Source of the DNA: Bauldia sp.
Lineage (GTDB): Bacteria > Pseudomonadota > Alphaproteobacteria > Rhizobiales > Kaistiaceae
Reading direction: 5' to 3'
Assembly (NCBI GenBank): GCA_037200845.1
Contig: JBBCGQ010000001.1
Location: forward strand, 2,368,237-2,432,236
Length of the DNA stretch: 64,000 bases
Both the position numbers and the translations under genes were made by a program. Below are positions 1-9,462 of the stretch, piece by piece. The first letter of the stretch is position 1, and each line of letters opens with the position of its first letter. The notes under the pieces were generated by a model that worked only from the letters and a program-made list of their open reading frames with translations, was not told the DNA's origin and did no database searches.

Positions 1-928
1 CATCGCGGTCGATGCCGGTGACATCGACAAACATGCCGCCGCGATGCTCGCCCCAGCGCAGATGGTTGACGCACCAGTCCATCAGGCCCGCGAACGGCGA
101 TAGCGACGGCAGCACGCGGACGTGCACCAGCCACGCCAGCGCCGATAGAGCGCGATGCAGGATCGCCGGCGTCGGCCCGGCGCCGGTAAAGATTGACCGG
201 AGGCCGGGCCACAACGCCGGCAGCACGACGAGATCCGGAACGTCGACCAGCGAATATCGGACAGGACCGAGCGGGACGTGGCCGGGCACGACGATCGTCC
301 GCGTCACGCTGGCGACGAGGCCAGGCCGATCCACCGGTTCGCCGTCGGCGATGACGCGCACCGGCTTGCCGGCGTAGGAGGCGATCGCGCGGATGACGTT
401 GATGCCGACGCCGGCGTAAGGCGACGGGGCGATGCCCGCGGCGATCGTGTCGATGCGTTGCAGATCGCCGGCGAGGCGGCGCACGACCGCCGCCGTCAGC
501 ACCGGAAAACTCGACGCGCCGGACAGGACGAAACGGCCGAGACCGCGCGTACGGGCGTCCAGCGCCGTGATGCCCGCGACGAGAGCCGCGCTGTCCGCAA
601 GATCGAGATAGTCGGCGCCAGCGGCGAGCGCCGCCTCGACTACGGCGTAGGCACCGCGCGTGTAGGCCTGGAACGGGCCGCTGGCATCGACGACGATGTC
701 GGGGTCATGCGCTGCGATGGCCGCGGCGACACCGGCGTTGCGATCGACGACCGCCGGCACCAGCTTCGCCTGCGATGGCCGGGCGCAGAACGCCGTCGCC
801 CTGGCCAGCGAGCGGCCGGCGACGATAAGCGTCAGCCGCGGCTCGTCGGCGAGCAGGTCGCAGAGGCGCCCGCCGAAGGTGCCGTAGCCGCCGACGATGA
901 GCACCGTGAGCCGCCCGGCCTGTTTCAC
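1..928 (-). CDS. Saccharopine dehydrogenase-like NAD(P)-binding protein (3' end beyond window)
   Basis: The minus strand reads open from a GTG at 928 to the left edge, giving 309 codons without a stop. The N-terminus has a Rossmann dinucleotide-binding loop, [10 protein letters not shown], at residues 12-21, followed by a typical second strand ([11 protein letters not shown]) and the [13 protein letters not shown] segment seen in saccharopine dehydrogenase/reductase-like proteins. These enzymes use NAD(P) in the cytoplasm; the substrate here cannot be inferred. A second GTG at 904 is a possible alternative start. The ribosome binding site is weak. The gene is divergent from purL with about 110 bp between them. 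The family call is good; the specific reaction is unknown. Confidence 0.75.
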   Translation of the reverse strand, partial: MKQAGRLTVLIVGGYGTFGGRLCDLLADEPRLTLIVAGRSLARATAFCARPSQAKLVPAVVDRNAGVAAAIAAHDPDIVVDASGPFQAYTRGAYAVVEAALAAGADYLDLADSAALVAGITALDARTRGLGRFVLSGASSFPVLTAAVVRRLAGDLQRIDTIAAGIAPSPYAGVGINVIRAIASYAGKPVRVIADGEPVDRPGLVASVTRTIVVPGHVPLGPVRYSLVDVPDLVVLPALWPGLRSIFTGAGPTPAILHRALSALAWLVHVRVLPSLSPFAGLMDWCVNHLRWGEHRGGMFVDVTGIDRD

Positions 929-1037
929 CCGCCCCGAATCCCTCTGTTTTTCAACAGCCTGCGGCCACCATACCAATCGCGGCTGGCATCCTCTATGCAT
1001 CGTCCTTGTTCGAGGATTCGGAGCCGCCACACCGAGC

Positions 1038-3239
1038 ATGAACGCCGCCGCCCGCATCACGCCGACCGTCATCGCCGCGCACGGCCTGAAGCCGGACGAG
1101 TACGATCGCATCCTGCAGCTTGTCGGGCGCGAGCCGTCGCTGACCGAGCTCGGCATTTTCTCGGCGATGTGGAACGAGCACTGTTCGTACAAGTCGTCCA
1201 AGCGCTGGCTGCGCACGCTGCCGACGACGGGGCCGCGCGTCATCTGCGGGCCCGGAGAGAACGCCGGCGTGGTCGACATCGGCGATGGCCTCGCCGTCAT
1301 CTTCAAGATGGAGAGCCACAACCACCCGTCGTTCATCGAGCCGTATCAGGGCGCCGCGACGGGCGTCGGCGGCATCCTGCGCGATGTCTTCACTATGGGC
1401 GCGCGCCCGGTCGCGGCGCTGAACGCGCTCCGCTTTGGCGCGCCGGAGCATCCGCGCACGCGCCATCTGGTGTCGGGCGTGGTCGCCGGCGTCGGCGGCT
1501 ACGGCAACTCGTTCGGCGTGCCGACCGTCGGCGGCGAGGTCAATTTCCACCGCGGCTACAACGGTAACATCCTGGTCAATGCCTTCGCGGCCGGCATCGC
1601 GAAGACGGATGCGATCTTCTATTCCAAGGCTTCGGGCGTCGGCCTGCCGGTCGTCTACCTCGGCTCCAAGACCGGTCGCGACGGCATCCACGGCGCCTCG
1701 ATGGCCTCGGCCGAATTCGACGATGCATCGGAGGAGAAGCGGCCGACGGTGCAGGTCGGCGATCCCTTCTCCGAGAAACTGCTGCTCGAGGCCTGCCTCG
1801 AACTGATGACCACCGGCGCGGTGGTCGCGATCCAGGACATGGGCGCCGCCGGCCTCACGTGCTCGGCGGTGGAGATGGGCGCCAAGGGCGACCTCGGCAT
1901 CGAGCTCGATCTCGACAAGGTGCCGACGCGCGAAGCGGGCATGACGGCTTACGAGATGATGCTGTCGGAGAGCCAGGAGCGCATGCTGATGGTGCTCCAT
2001 CCCGAAAAGCAGGCGGAGGCCGAGGCAGTCTTCCGCAAATGGGGGCTGGATTTCGCCGTCGTCGGCCACACCACCGACGATCTCCGCTTCCGCGTCATCC
2101 ACAAGGGCAAGGTCGAGGCCGACCTGCCGATCAAGGACCTCGGCGACCAGGCGCCGGAATACGACCGGCCGCATGTCGCCAAGGCGCGCCCTGCCCCGCT
2201 CGGCCGTGGCCTGAAGTCGACAGACATCGGCGCCGATCTGCTGCGCATTCTCGGCTCGCCCGACATGAGCTCGCGCCGCTGGGTGTGGGAGCAGTACGAC
2301 ACGCTGATCCGCGGCGACACCATCGAGCGGCCGGGCGGCGACGCCGGGGTGGTTCGCATCGCCGGCAGAAAGGGCCTCGCATTCTCGGTCGATGTGACGC
2401 CGCGCTATTGCGCTGCCGATCCGTTCGAGGGCGGCAAGCAGGCGGTCGCCGAATGCTGGCGCAACCTCACCGCCGTCGGCGCCCTGCCGCTGGCGGTCAC
2501 CGACAACCTCAACTTCGGCAATCCCGAGAAGCCGGAGATCATGGGCGAGCTGGTCGACGCCATCCGCGGCATTTCGGAGGCCTGCACCGCCCTCGCCTTC
2601 CCGGTCGTATCGGGCAACGTCTCGCTCTACAACGAGACCAACGGCGCCGCGATCCCGCCGACGCCGGCGATCGGCGGCGTCGGGCTGGTCGACGACGTGA
2701 CGAAGGTCGCGACCATCGCCTTCAAGGCCGCCGGCGAATGCGTGCTGTGCGTCGGCGCGCCGGCCGCATGGGGCACGCATCTCGGCCAGTCGATCTGGCT
2801 GCGCGAAATTCTTGGCCGCGAGGATGGGCTGCCGCCTTCCGTCGATCTGGCGCATGAAAAGCGCGCCGGCGATTTCGTCCGCGGCTTGATCCGCGACGGC
2901 ATCGCCACCGCCGTGCACGATGTCTCCGATGGCGGCATCGCGGTGGCGCTGGCAGAGATGGCGATGGCGTCGGGCATCGGCGTCACCACGACCGAACTGA
3001 ACGACGTCGAGCCCGCCGAGACATTCTTCGGCGAGGACCAGAGCCGCTACCTCGTCGCCATCCGCCGCGACGACCTCGACCGCGTATACGAGATGGCCGA
3101 GGCGGCCGGCCTGTTTGCGCCGTGGATCGGCACCACCGGCGGCGCCGACGTGAAACTCGGCGAGGCTGACGCGATCCCGGTTGCAAAGCTGCGCGCCGCG
3201 CATGAAAATTGGTTCCCGGCTTTCATGGCCGGCGGCTGA
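1038..3239 (+). CDS. purL: Phosphoribosylformylglycinamidine synthase subunit PurL
   Basis: PurL converts FGAR, ATP and glutamine-derived ammonia to FGAM in purine biosynthesis; in alphaproteobacteria it works with separate PurQ and PurS subunits. The 733-residue product has the length of the small-type PurL, not the 1300-residue enterobacterial form. Visible motifs are [10 protein letters not shown] (residues 46-55), the GPGENAGV loop and SHNHPS (93-98), all part of the ATP/FGAR site. I chose the ATG at 1038 because family members begin close to this point; the frame is open upstream to 897 but that stretch shows no family resemblance. A BolA-like gene follows 19 bp downstream, the usual rhizobial order. 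Confidence 0.96.
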   Translation: MNAAARITPTVIAAHGLKPDEYDRILQLVGREPSLTELGIFSAMWNEHCSYKSSKRWLRTLPTTGPRVICGPGENAGVVDIGDGLAVIFKMESHNHPSFIEPYQGAATGVGGILRDVFTMGARPVAALNALRFGAPEHPRTRHLVSGVVAGVGGYGNSFGVPTVGGEVNFHRGYNGNILVNAFAAGIAKTDAIFYSKASGVGLPVVYLGSKTGRDGIHGASMASAEFDDASEEKRPTVQVGDPFSEKLLLEACLELMTTGAVVAIQDMGAAGLTCSAVEMGAKGDLGIELDLDKVPTREAGMTAYEMMLSESQERMLMVLHPEKQAEAEAVFRKWGLDFAVVGHTTDDLRFRVIHKGKVEADLPIKDLGDQAPEYDRPHVAKARPAPLGRGLKSTDIGADLLRILGSPDMSSRRWVWEQYDTLIRGDTIERPGGDAGVVRIAGRKGLAFSVDVTPRYCAADPFEGGKQAVAECWRNLTAVGALPLAVTDNLNFGNPEKPEIMGELVDAIRGISEACTALAFPVVSGNVSLYNETNGAAIPPTPAIGGVGLVDDVTKVATIAFKAAGECVLCVGAPAAWGTHLGQSIWLREILGREDGLPPSVDLAHEKRAGDFVRGLIRDGIATAVHDVSDGGIAVALAEMAMASGIGVTTTELNDVEPAETFFGEDQSRYLVAIRRDDLDRVYEMAEAAGLFAPWIGTTGGADVKLGEADAIPVAKLRAAHENWFPAFMAGG

Positions 3240-3258
3240 ACCCGAGAGGAGCCCGATC

Positions 3259-3498
3259 ATGGCGATGAACGCCGGCGATATCGAGGCCCTGATCAAGGCG
3301 GCGCTGCCCGACGCTACGGTGACCATCCGCGACCTCGCCGGCGACGGCGATCACTATGCCGCCGAGGTCGTGTCGGCGACGTTCCGCGGCAAGACGCGCG
3401 TCCAGCAGCACAAGCTGGTCTACGACGCGCTCCGCGGCAACATGGGCGGGGCGCTGCACGCGCTCGCCCTCCAGACCAGCGTGCCGCAGGACGGCTAG
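3259..3498 (+). CDS. BolA-like protein
   Basis: A 79-residue protein with the BolA/IbaG fold signature: an N-terminal helix (IEALIKAALPDATVTI), a variable loop with GDGDHYAAEVVS, and the C-terminal RVQQHKLVYDALRG helix carrying the conserved His of the cluster-binding region. BolA proteins form [2Fe-2S]-bridged complexes with monothiol glutaredoxins and act in iron-sulfur trafficking and iron sensing. The ATG at 3259 has a good GAGAGGA site upstream. It lies 19 bp after purL, and a CGFS glutaredoxin is encoded 1.5 kb further on, so a functional pair is likely even though another gene now lies between them. Confidence 0.93.
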   Translation: MAMNAGDIEALIKAALPDATVTIRDLAGDGDHYAAEVVSATFRGKTRVQQHKLVYDALRGNMGGALHALALQTSVPQDG

Positions 3499-3501
3499 TA
3501 G

Positions 3502-3611
3502 ATGGCCGAGGCGGCCGACGTATTCCGCCTGACCGAGGGCGCGGCCGGCGAGAGCCACTTCGACAGTTTCATGGTCGACCGCCCGCTGGTCGAATTCGCG
3601 CCGCGGCGCCG
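3502..3611 (+). pseudogene. N-terminal remnant of a cupin-domain gene
   Basis: Starting 3 bp after bolA, an ATG opens a frame whose first 33 residues (with GESHFDSFMVDRPLVEFAP) resemble the N-terminus of small cupin proteins, where a GESHF motif is followed by a strand ending in FAPP. The similarity stops abruptly at about 3600, where the frame turns into Arg/Pro-rich sequence and meets the 3' end of the convergent MFS gene. The rest of the cupin barrel is missing. I infer a deletion or insertion that joined the MFS gene to the cupin gene start. The match rests on family resemblance from memory and the fragment is short. Confidence 0.5.
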
Positions 3612-3616
3612 GCCTC

Positions 3617-4765
3617 CTAGGCGGCGGCGCTGGCCGCCGGGAAGTAGCGCCACAGCAGCCGCGCCCCGAACGCGAGGCCCGGCAGCGCCAAGAGGATCGA
3701 CCACGCCAGCGGCACGCCTGTCGCGACGAGGGCCGCCGTGATCAGGCAGGCCGAGGCGCAGCCAACGTCCCATCCCGCCTCCAGCACGATGTTGAAGCGC
3801 AGCGTGCACGGCGCCGCCTTGGCGAGATTGTAGGTCGCAGTGCCGAGCGCCGGCAGGAGCAGTGGCCACAACACGGCGCCTAGCGCATTGGCGAGCACAG
3901 CGACCCACGGCACCGGCAGGCTGGCGGAGCGGAAGGCGACCAGCGCCGCCGCGACCGAAAACGCGATCGCCACCGCGCGCCGGCCGTGACCGGCGTCGAT
4001 GATGCGGCCGAGGAAGAGGCCGCACGCACCGCCAACCAGACCGGCAACCGCCATCGCGCCGCCGTAAGCGGCGAAGCTTTCGCCGAGCGAGACGAACAGC
4101 GCGATCTGCCAGATGATGATGTAGAAGGCGTCGAACCAGCCGTCGAACGCGGTCAGCATCACGCCGAGACGGGCGGCCCGGAGCGCGCCCGGCGCCTCCT
4201 GCTTGACCGCGACGTTGGGGATGCCGATGAGCGGCAGGACCGCGATCGCCTGGATCACGCCGACCGCGGCGAAGGCGATGCGTGGGCCACCGGTCACCAG
4301 CGCCCACGCGCCGATGAGAGGAGCGACGACGCCGACCACGGCCACGACTGCTTCGCGGGCGGCGATCTGGTGGCCGCGGTGCTCGGCATCGCCCAGCGCC
4401 GCGAAGGCCGCGTTGTAGGCCGGCCAGTACAGGATCTCCGCCACCGACACGACGCAGAGGAGCAGTACGAGCTGCGGCCCGACGCCATCGACCTCGGCGA
4501 GCAGCGGATACTGCACGGCAAGGCCGAGCGTGCCGGCGATGAGCAGCGGCTTCAGCCCCCAGCGCTTGGCGAGCGGCAGGATCGCGGGCCGCAGCACGAA
4601 TCGCCCGCCGAGGATCGCTGCCTGCGCGACCAGCGCATGCGGCACCGAAACCCCGGCACGGAGCAGGAAAACGAGGAAAAAGATGCCGCCGGAACCCTGG
4701 GCCAGAGCCTGGATGCCGGAATGCAGATTGACGCGATTGATCGCGTCATTCCCGAAGAACGCCAT
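3617..4765 (-). CDS. MFS transporter
   Basis: A 382-residue polytopic protein with about 12 hydrophobic segments in two halves and short charged loops, consistent with a major facilitator superfamily permease in the inner membrane. No substrate-specific motif is recognisable. The ATG at 4765 is preferred; a GTG four codons upstream (4777) is an alternative, and neither has a clear ribosome binding site. The gene runs opposite to bolA and grxD and interrupts the bolA-grxD pairing seen in related genomes; its 3' end abuts a truncated cupin gene. It is therefore probably an acquired insertion, although its base composition is not obviously foreign. Confidence 0.8.
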   Translation of the reverse strand: MAFFGNDAINRVNLHSGIQALAQGSGGIFFLVFLLRAGVSVPHALVAQAAILGGRFVLRPAILPLAKRWGLKPLLIAGTLGLAVQYPLLAEVDGVGPQLVLLLCVVSVAEILYWPAYNAAFAALGDAEHRGHQIAAREAVVAVVGVVAPLIGAWALVTGGPRIAFAAVGVIQAIAVLPLIGIPNVAVKQEAPGALRAARLGVMLTAFDGWFDAFYIIIWQIALFVSLGESFAAYGGAMAVAGLVGGACGLFLGRIIDAGHGRRAVAIAFSVAAALVAFRSASLPVPWVAVLANALGAVLWPLLLPALGTATYNLAKAAPCTLRFNIVLEAGWDVGCASACLITAALVATGVPLAWSILLALPGLAFGARLLWRYFPAASAAA

Positions 4766-4980
4766 TTTGAGGATCACCGAAAGAAGCAGACAAGCGGGAG
4801 ACCGGGCGACTGGCCGGCCGGCGACAAAGCGCTAGGTGTTGATCCCACTGGTCATCGGAAGTCCCTTCCTTCGATGGCGCGGTTTATGCCGCCAACCGGA
4901 GCGGGATGCAAGGCCGCATTGCACCGGCCCCGGCGACTTCCTATGCTATGTGCACGGAATCTTTCGGAGACTTATCGACC

Positions 4981-5328
<348 letters not shown>

Positions 5329-5331
<3 letters not shown>

Positions 5332-5382
5332 GCACCGCGCATCGTCGCGTAGGCACCGCGCATCGTCGCGGGGGGGGGGGGG
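5329..5382. repeat. 21-bp tandem duplication followed by a 13-G run
   Basis: Two perfect adjacent copies of a 21-bp unit (5329-5349 and 5350-5370) begin with the TAG stop of grxD and read TAGGCACCGCG then CATCGTCGCG. The second copy runs directly into an uninterrupted run of 13 G residues (5370-5382). Both are replication-slippage structures. They separate grxD from a decayed glycosyltransferase gene. The G run could also be a sequencing or assembly error, as long homopolymers in GC-rich DNA are error-prone. Confidence 0.85.
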
Positions 5383-5417
5383 CGGCATCAGGGGGACCGG
5401 CCGCCGCGCCGCGCGGC

Positions 5418-6159
5418 CTGATCTGTATTGGCGCTTATCCTCGCTGCGGCCTTCGTGCTGCGTGCATGGTTGGCGCTGGCCTTCCCGTCCTACGACACGG
5501 CCGACGAAATCTTCCAGGCACCAGAGCAGGCGCATCGCCTGATCTTCGGCTACGGCGTCGTGCCGTGAGAATTCGCGCTGGGTGCGCGGAACTGGCTGCT
5601 GCCCGGTCTGTTGTCCGTAGTCGTGGCGCCGGCGGGTGGATCACCGGATCGCCTGCCATCTACCTCGCGCCGTCTCGCTGGAGCTCGCCGCGCTGGCGCT
5701 GTTGCCGGTGTGGAACATCGGCCGCCGCTTCGGTAGGGACGAGGCGGCCTGCGCCGCGTTCGCCGTCGCCGCTGGCCTCGGGCTGGCGATGGACGGCGTC
5801 CAGCCGCTTGGCGAAGTCATCGCCGCCGACCTACTGCTGCCCGGCCCTGCGTTGCTGACCGGCCACGCCGCGCCGCATGCTGCTCGCCGGACTGACGCTC
5901 GGCAGCGCGGTCGCGTTCCGATTCCACCTTGCTCCGGCGGTGGCGGTCGCGGTCGTGCTCGGCTGCCGGCTCGAATTGCGCGAGCGCTGGGTGCCGGCAA
6001 TCGCCGGCCGGCTGGCCCCGATCGCCTCCAGCCGGCACGCGCTGCTTCAGCGACGGCAGCCGCACCGCCGTCTGCGTCGTCAAGCGACCGGGCCCTTGCG
6101 CGCCGGCGCCCGAACTCGAGATCGTCAACGATCCGCGGTGGAGCGGGCACCGGCGGTAG
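5418..6159 (+). pseudogene. Decayed polytopic glycosyltransferase (mannosyltransferase-like)
   Basis: Fragments of one membrane glycosyltransferase appear in successive frames. The first (from about 5428) reads LALILAAAFVLRAWLALAFP, then DTADEIFQ, EQAHRLIFGYGVVP, an in-frame TGA at 5566-5568 where the family has Trp, and EFALGARNWLLPGLL. A second frame continues with the hydrophobic stretch around LELAALALLPVWNIGRRFG (about 5676-5850), and a third with LLAGLTLGSAVAFRFHLAPA (about 5880-6000) and a C-terminal tail ending at 6159. The DE-F-Q near the first transmembrane segment and the AHRL-GYGV-P-EF block resemble GPI-mannosyltransferase/GT22-type proteins. The 5' end is lost near the G run. 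At least one nonsense codon and two frameshifts are needed, so this is a pseudogene. Confidence 0.7.
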
Positions 6160-6161
6160 TG

Positions 6162-9100
6162 TCAGAAGCGGATCGCGAACCGCGCCTTGGCGCCATGATC
6201 GGACGCGCCTGACGCGATCTGCCCGGAATAGGCGAGCGATAGCGTCGAGCGCCGTCCGATATCCCATTCCATGCCCGCCTCGATGCGGAGCGAGTCGCGC
6301 TGCCGCGGCACGCCCGCGACGGTGAACGCCGAGCCACCGGCGAATGCGAGGCTCGCCGTCGGCGTCGTATCGCCGAAGCGATGCTGCCACGCGACGAGCG
6401 CCGTCAGGCGCCCATGGGTTGCCGGAAGCGGCGCCGCGAAGCGCGCGCCGAAACTCGCGATCGTCATGACATGGTGCTCCGACGCGGCCGTCAGCGCCGC
6501 CGCGCCGCCAGCTTCGGTGAAGGCATCGGTGTCGACCGCCACGCGGGCAACGCCGGCGAACGGCTCGACGGCGACATTGCCGAATTTCGCCCGATAGGCG
6601 GCCTCGGCGAACAACTGCCCGGTGCGGGCGCCATAGCGCGCGGTGAGAACCTCGCTGAAGCCGCCGAAGGTGTCGTTCCGCACCGTGTCGATCGTGCCGC
6701 TGCTCGCAGCTCCGCCGAAGCGGAGCGCGACGGCGCCGTTCTCCACGCCGCCGTATGCCGCCACAGCGAAGCTGTCTGCCGTGGCCGACGACGCGCGATC
6801 CGGAACCGACAGGCTGGCACGCTGGTAGCTCACCGCCGCGCCGGCGCGCCAGGCGCCCGGTTCGCCGCCATCGACGCCGGCGACCAATCCGCCGATCGAG
6901 CGGCTGTAGCCGGCAGCGTTGCCGTCGCCCGTGCCGGAGCCGCTGCTGCCGAAGCCCTGCGCCCAGAGCGCGAGTCTCGGGCGGGCGGGATCGGCCCCGC
7001 CGCTGGCCTCGCTGCCGGGGCCGAACGCATCGTTCAGCCGCTGCAACACCGCCTCGCGGATGAAGCGCGTGTCGTCGAGGACGATATCCTCGAGGGTCGC
7101 GTGGATTTCACCCGACGAGAGGTCGAACGCGTTACGCGCCGCGTCCGCGCCGAGCGGCAGGATCGCATCGAACAACGCGGTGCTCGGTCCCTGCTCGTCG
7201 ATACCGCCGGCCGCCGCGATCTGGTTGGGAGTCTCGGCGACGTCGGGCAGCGCGGCGACGATGGATGTCTTCAGCCACACCTGCTTGTCGTGCGTGTAGT
7301 CGAGCGTGAAATTCACGAACGCCGAATTATCGACGACGTTGGCAAACGTTCCGGTCAGCGTGCCGCCCGTCGCATCGACGATCAGATATGTGTTGGTGTC
7401 GGCGTAGGTGCCGGGCGTCACCAGCACCGACACCATCGCGGTCGGATTGATCGTGACGGTCGTCGCGACGACCCTGTCGGAGTGATTGTCGACGTCGTCG
7501 AGCTCGACCTCATACGTCTGCCCGGCGCTGAAGGTCGCGGTGCCGGTGGTGAGCGTGCCGATCGAGTTGCCCGGCGCGATCTTGCCGGCACCCGCAAACG
7601 ACTTGATCGTGCCGCTGCCGCCAAGCGTGCCGTTCGCGGCGACGACGAAATCCGTGCTGTTCATCGTGCCGTTGACCGAAAGCAGGCCGGCGTCGACCGC
7701 GAAGGATCCGTTGATCGCCGTGCCGGCCGTGCCGGTCAGGGTCCAGTGGCCGGCGCCCTTTTTCGCGCCCGCCTCGAAATTTGTAACGGCGATGGCGCCG
7801 AAATCGAAGGTGCCGTTGGTATCGGCCGCGCCGTCGAAGGCGAAGGTGTCGACTTGCGGATCACTGCCCGCGGAGGCACTGCCGCCATCGACGCCGCCGA
7901 TAATCGAATACGTGGGGAACAACGTGATCGTGTCGGCACCGTCGTTCAGGTCAATCGCCTTACCGCTGTTACCGCGCTGGATGGTGCCTTTGACGACAAG
8001 GTTGTCGATCACCGCACCGTACGAGCCCAAGCCGTCGGGCTGCGAGTACGCCAGGTTGGCAGCGGCATAGAGGGTGCCGCCCTGCTCGATGGTGACGTCC
8101 GCGTTGAGATCGGGACCTTGGTCCGCCTGCATGCGCAACGCCTGCGTCGTGCTGAGCTGCTCGACCCGGCCCGCGATATCGAGCGTCACATGATGATTGG
8201 CATCGGTGGTCGTTGCGCGCACCAGGATTGCGTAGGAGCCGCTGTTACGGACCGTGACAGTTCCCGTCGCACCGATGGTGATGTTGTCTCCGGTGCCGGC
8301 GAAGATGCCATGCGCGTTGAACTGCCCGGACGTATCGACCTTGCCGTCGACGATTATCGTCGAGTTCGAAGCCGTACCCGAAACGTAGGTCGTGATCCCG
8401 CGCGCGCCATCTCCCTTGTTACCCAGACCGCTGTTGTTGCCGGTAATGATACTGCCCGTGCTCTTCAGCCACACGTAGGAGCCGACGCCGACATCAACCC
8501 CCAAGCCGCCGAAAGCGCCGGACGATCCCGTATCGCCGTAGGAGCGGATCGCACCGGAAAGCTCGAGATGCGCTCCGCTGCCAACGAGGATGCTGTTGGC
8601 GCCGACGCCGTGCGTCTCGATGAGGGAACCGGCAGCGGTCGTGACGGTGACGTTCGTCGCCGTCGAGTACCGGATCGCCCCGGCGCCTGACGACAGCGTC
8701 TTCAACACGCCGGTCGCGTTGAGCGTGATGTTGTCGTTATTGCCGACCGCGATCAACTCGCCGCCCGCGGTCGCTGTGGCGTCAAGTTCACCGCTGATCT
8801 TGTAGACGTTGTTGCCGGCCCGGCCGTCGAGCGCGCGGGAAGTTCCTTCTGCGCCGTTGTAGATGATCTTGCCACCCTGCGCGATCGTGATGTCTGCATT
8901 GGCGAAGCCGGGCGAGCCGGTGCCCTGCGTCGGGCCCGCAATGCCTCTTTTGGCCTGGATGGTGCCGTTGACCGTGACTGTCGACGAATTGCCTATCAGT
9001 ACGGCGTTGGTATCGTCCGCACTCGCATTGTTGCCGACGGTGGACGTGCCCAGAATCCGTATGTCGGCGTCGGCGCCAAGCCAGATCGAGGGACCGCTTG

Positions 9101-9350
9101 CCGGCGTGATCGACGCGGCAGGCTGGACGTTGACGATGACGTTGGAGCTTCCGGAAGCAATTACCCCCGTGCTCTCCGCGCCGGTGCAATTCGCCGTGGT
9201 GTTGGATGCCGGGCTCGTTGAATCGCAGGCGGCACTCGCTACCCCGCCGGCCGCCAAGACCCAGAACCCAGCCAACAGGGCGAGCGGCACTACTGCCGGG
9301 TGCATGCGACGCGCCAAAAGCCGGTACAAAACCACCACGCAACACCCCAC
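6162..9350 (-). CDS. Autotransporter (type Va) outer-membrane protein
   Basis: A 1062-residue exported protein. It has a signal peptide ending near GGVASAA, a long Gly/Ser/Thr/Asn-rich passenger with repeated short beta-strand units (GNNDNITLNATG, GTGDNITIGATG and others) typical of a beta-helix, and a C-terminal beta-barrel from about residue 797 (LALWAQGFGSSGSG) ending in ARFAIRF, the usual aromatic terminus recognised by the BAM complex. The passenger would be displayed on or released from the cell surface; its function is unknown. Starts are uncertain: the longest is a GTG at 9350, with a TTG at 9329 and an ATG at 9305 inside the signal region. It diverges from an HTH-TPR regulator 112 bp away. 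Confidence 0.88.
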   Translation of the reverse strand: MGCCVVVLYRLLARRMHPAVVPLALLAGFWVLAAGGVASAACDSTSPASNTTANCTGAESTGVIASGSSNVIVNVQPAASITPASGPSIWLGADADIRILGTSTVGNNASADDTNAVLIGNSSTVTVNGTIQAKRGIAGPTQGTGSPGFANADITIAQGGKIIYNGAEGTSRALDGRAGNNVYKISGELDATATAGGELIAVGNNDNITLNATGVLKTLSSGAGAIRYSTATNVTVTTAAGSLIETHGVGANSILVGSGAHLELSGAIRSYGDTGSSGAFGGLGVDVGVGSYVWLKSTGSIITGNNSGLGNKGDGARGITTYVSGTASNSTIIVDGKVDTSGQFNAHGIFAGTGDNITIGATGTVTVRNSGSYAILVRATTTDANHHVTLDIAGRVEQLSTTQALRMQADQGPDLNADVTIEQGGTLYAAANLAYSQPDGLGSYGAVIDNLVVKGTIQRGNSGKAIDLNDGADTITLFPTYSIIGGVDGGSASAGSDPQVDTFAFDGAADTNGTFDFGAIAVTNFEAGAKKGAGHWTLTGTAGTAINGSFAVDAGLLSVNGTMNSTDFVVAANGTLGGSGTIKSFAGAGKIAPGNSIGTLTTGTATFSAGQTYEVELDDVDNHSDRVVATTVTINPTAMVSVLVTPGTYADTNTYLIVDATGGTLTGTFANVVDNSAFVNFTLDYTHDKQVWLKTSIVAALPDVAETPNQIAAAGGIDEQGPSTALFDAILPLGADAARNAFDLSSGEIHATLEDIVLDDTRFIREAVLQRLNDAFGPGSEASGGADPARPRLALWAQGFGSSGSGTGDGNAAGYSRSIGGLVAGVDGGEPGAWRAGAAVSYQRASLSVPDRASSATADSFAVAAYGGVENGAVALRFGGAASSGTIDTVRNDTFGGFSEVLTARYGARTGQLFAEAAYRAKFGNVAVEPFAGVARVAVDTDAFTEAGGAAALTAASEHHVMTIASFGARFAAPLPATHGRLTALVAWQHRFGDTTPTASLAFAGGSAFTVAGVPRQRDSLRIEAGMEWDIGRRSTLSLAYSGQIASGASDHGAKARFAIRF

Positions 9351-9462
9351 CGATTCAGCATGTCCGCATGCCGAGACTCGCGAATTCCCTCAGGTGGATG
9401 CTATGGTTGGGGCCAGATTGCGGTAGCCGACATCTCGGGACTCGCCCGGGGCATATCGGGAC

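Noticed and set aside
897-1037. 47-codon N-terminal extension of purL
   Set aside because: The stretch shows no PurL similarity and overlaps the divergent saccharopine-dehydrogenase-like gene; the ATG at 1038 fits the family.
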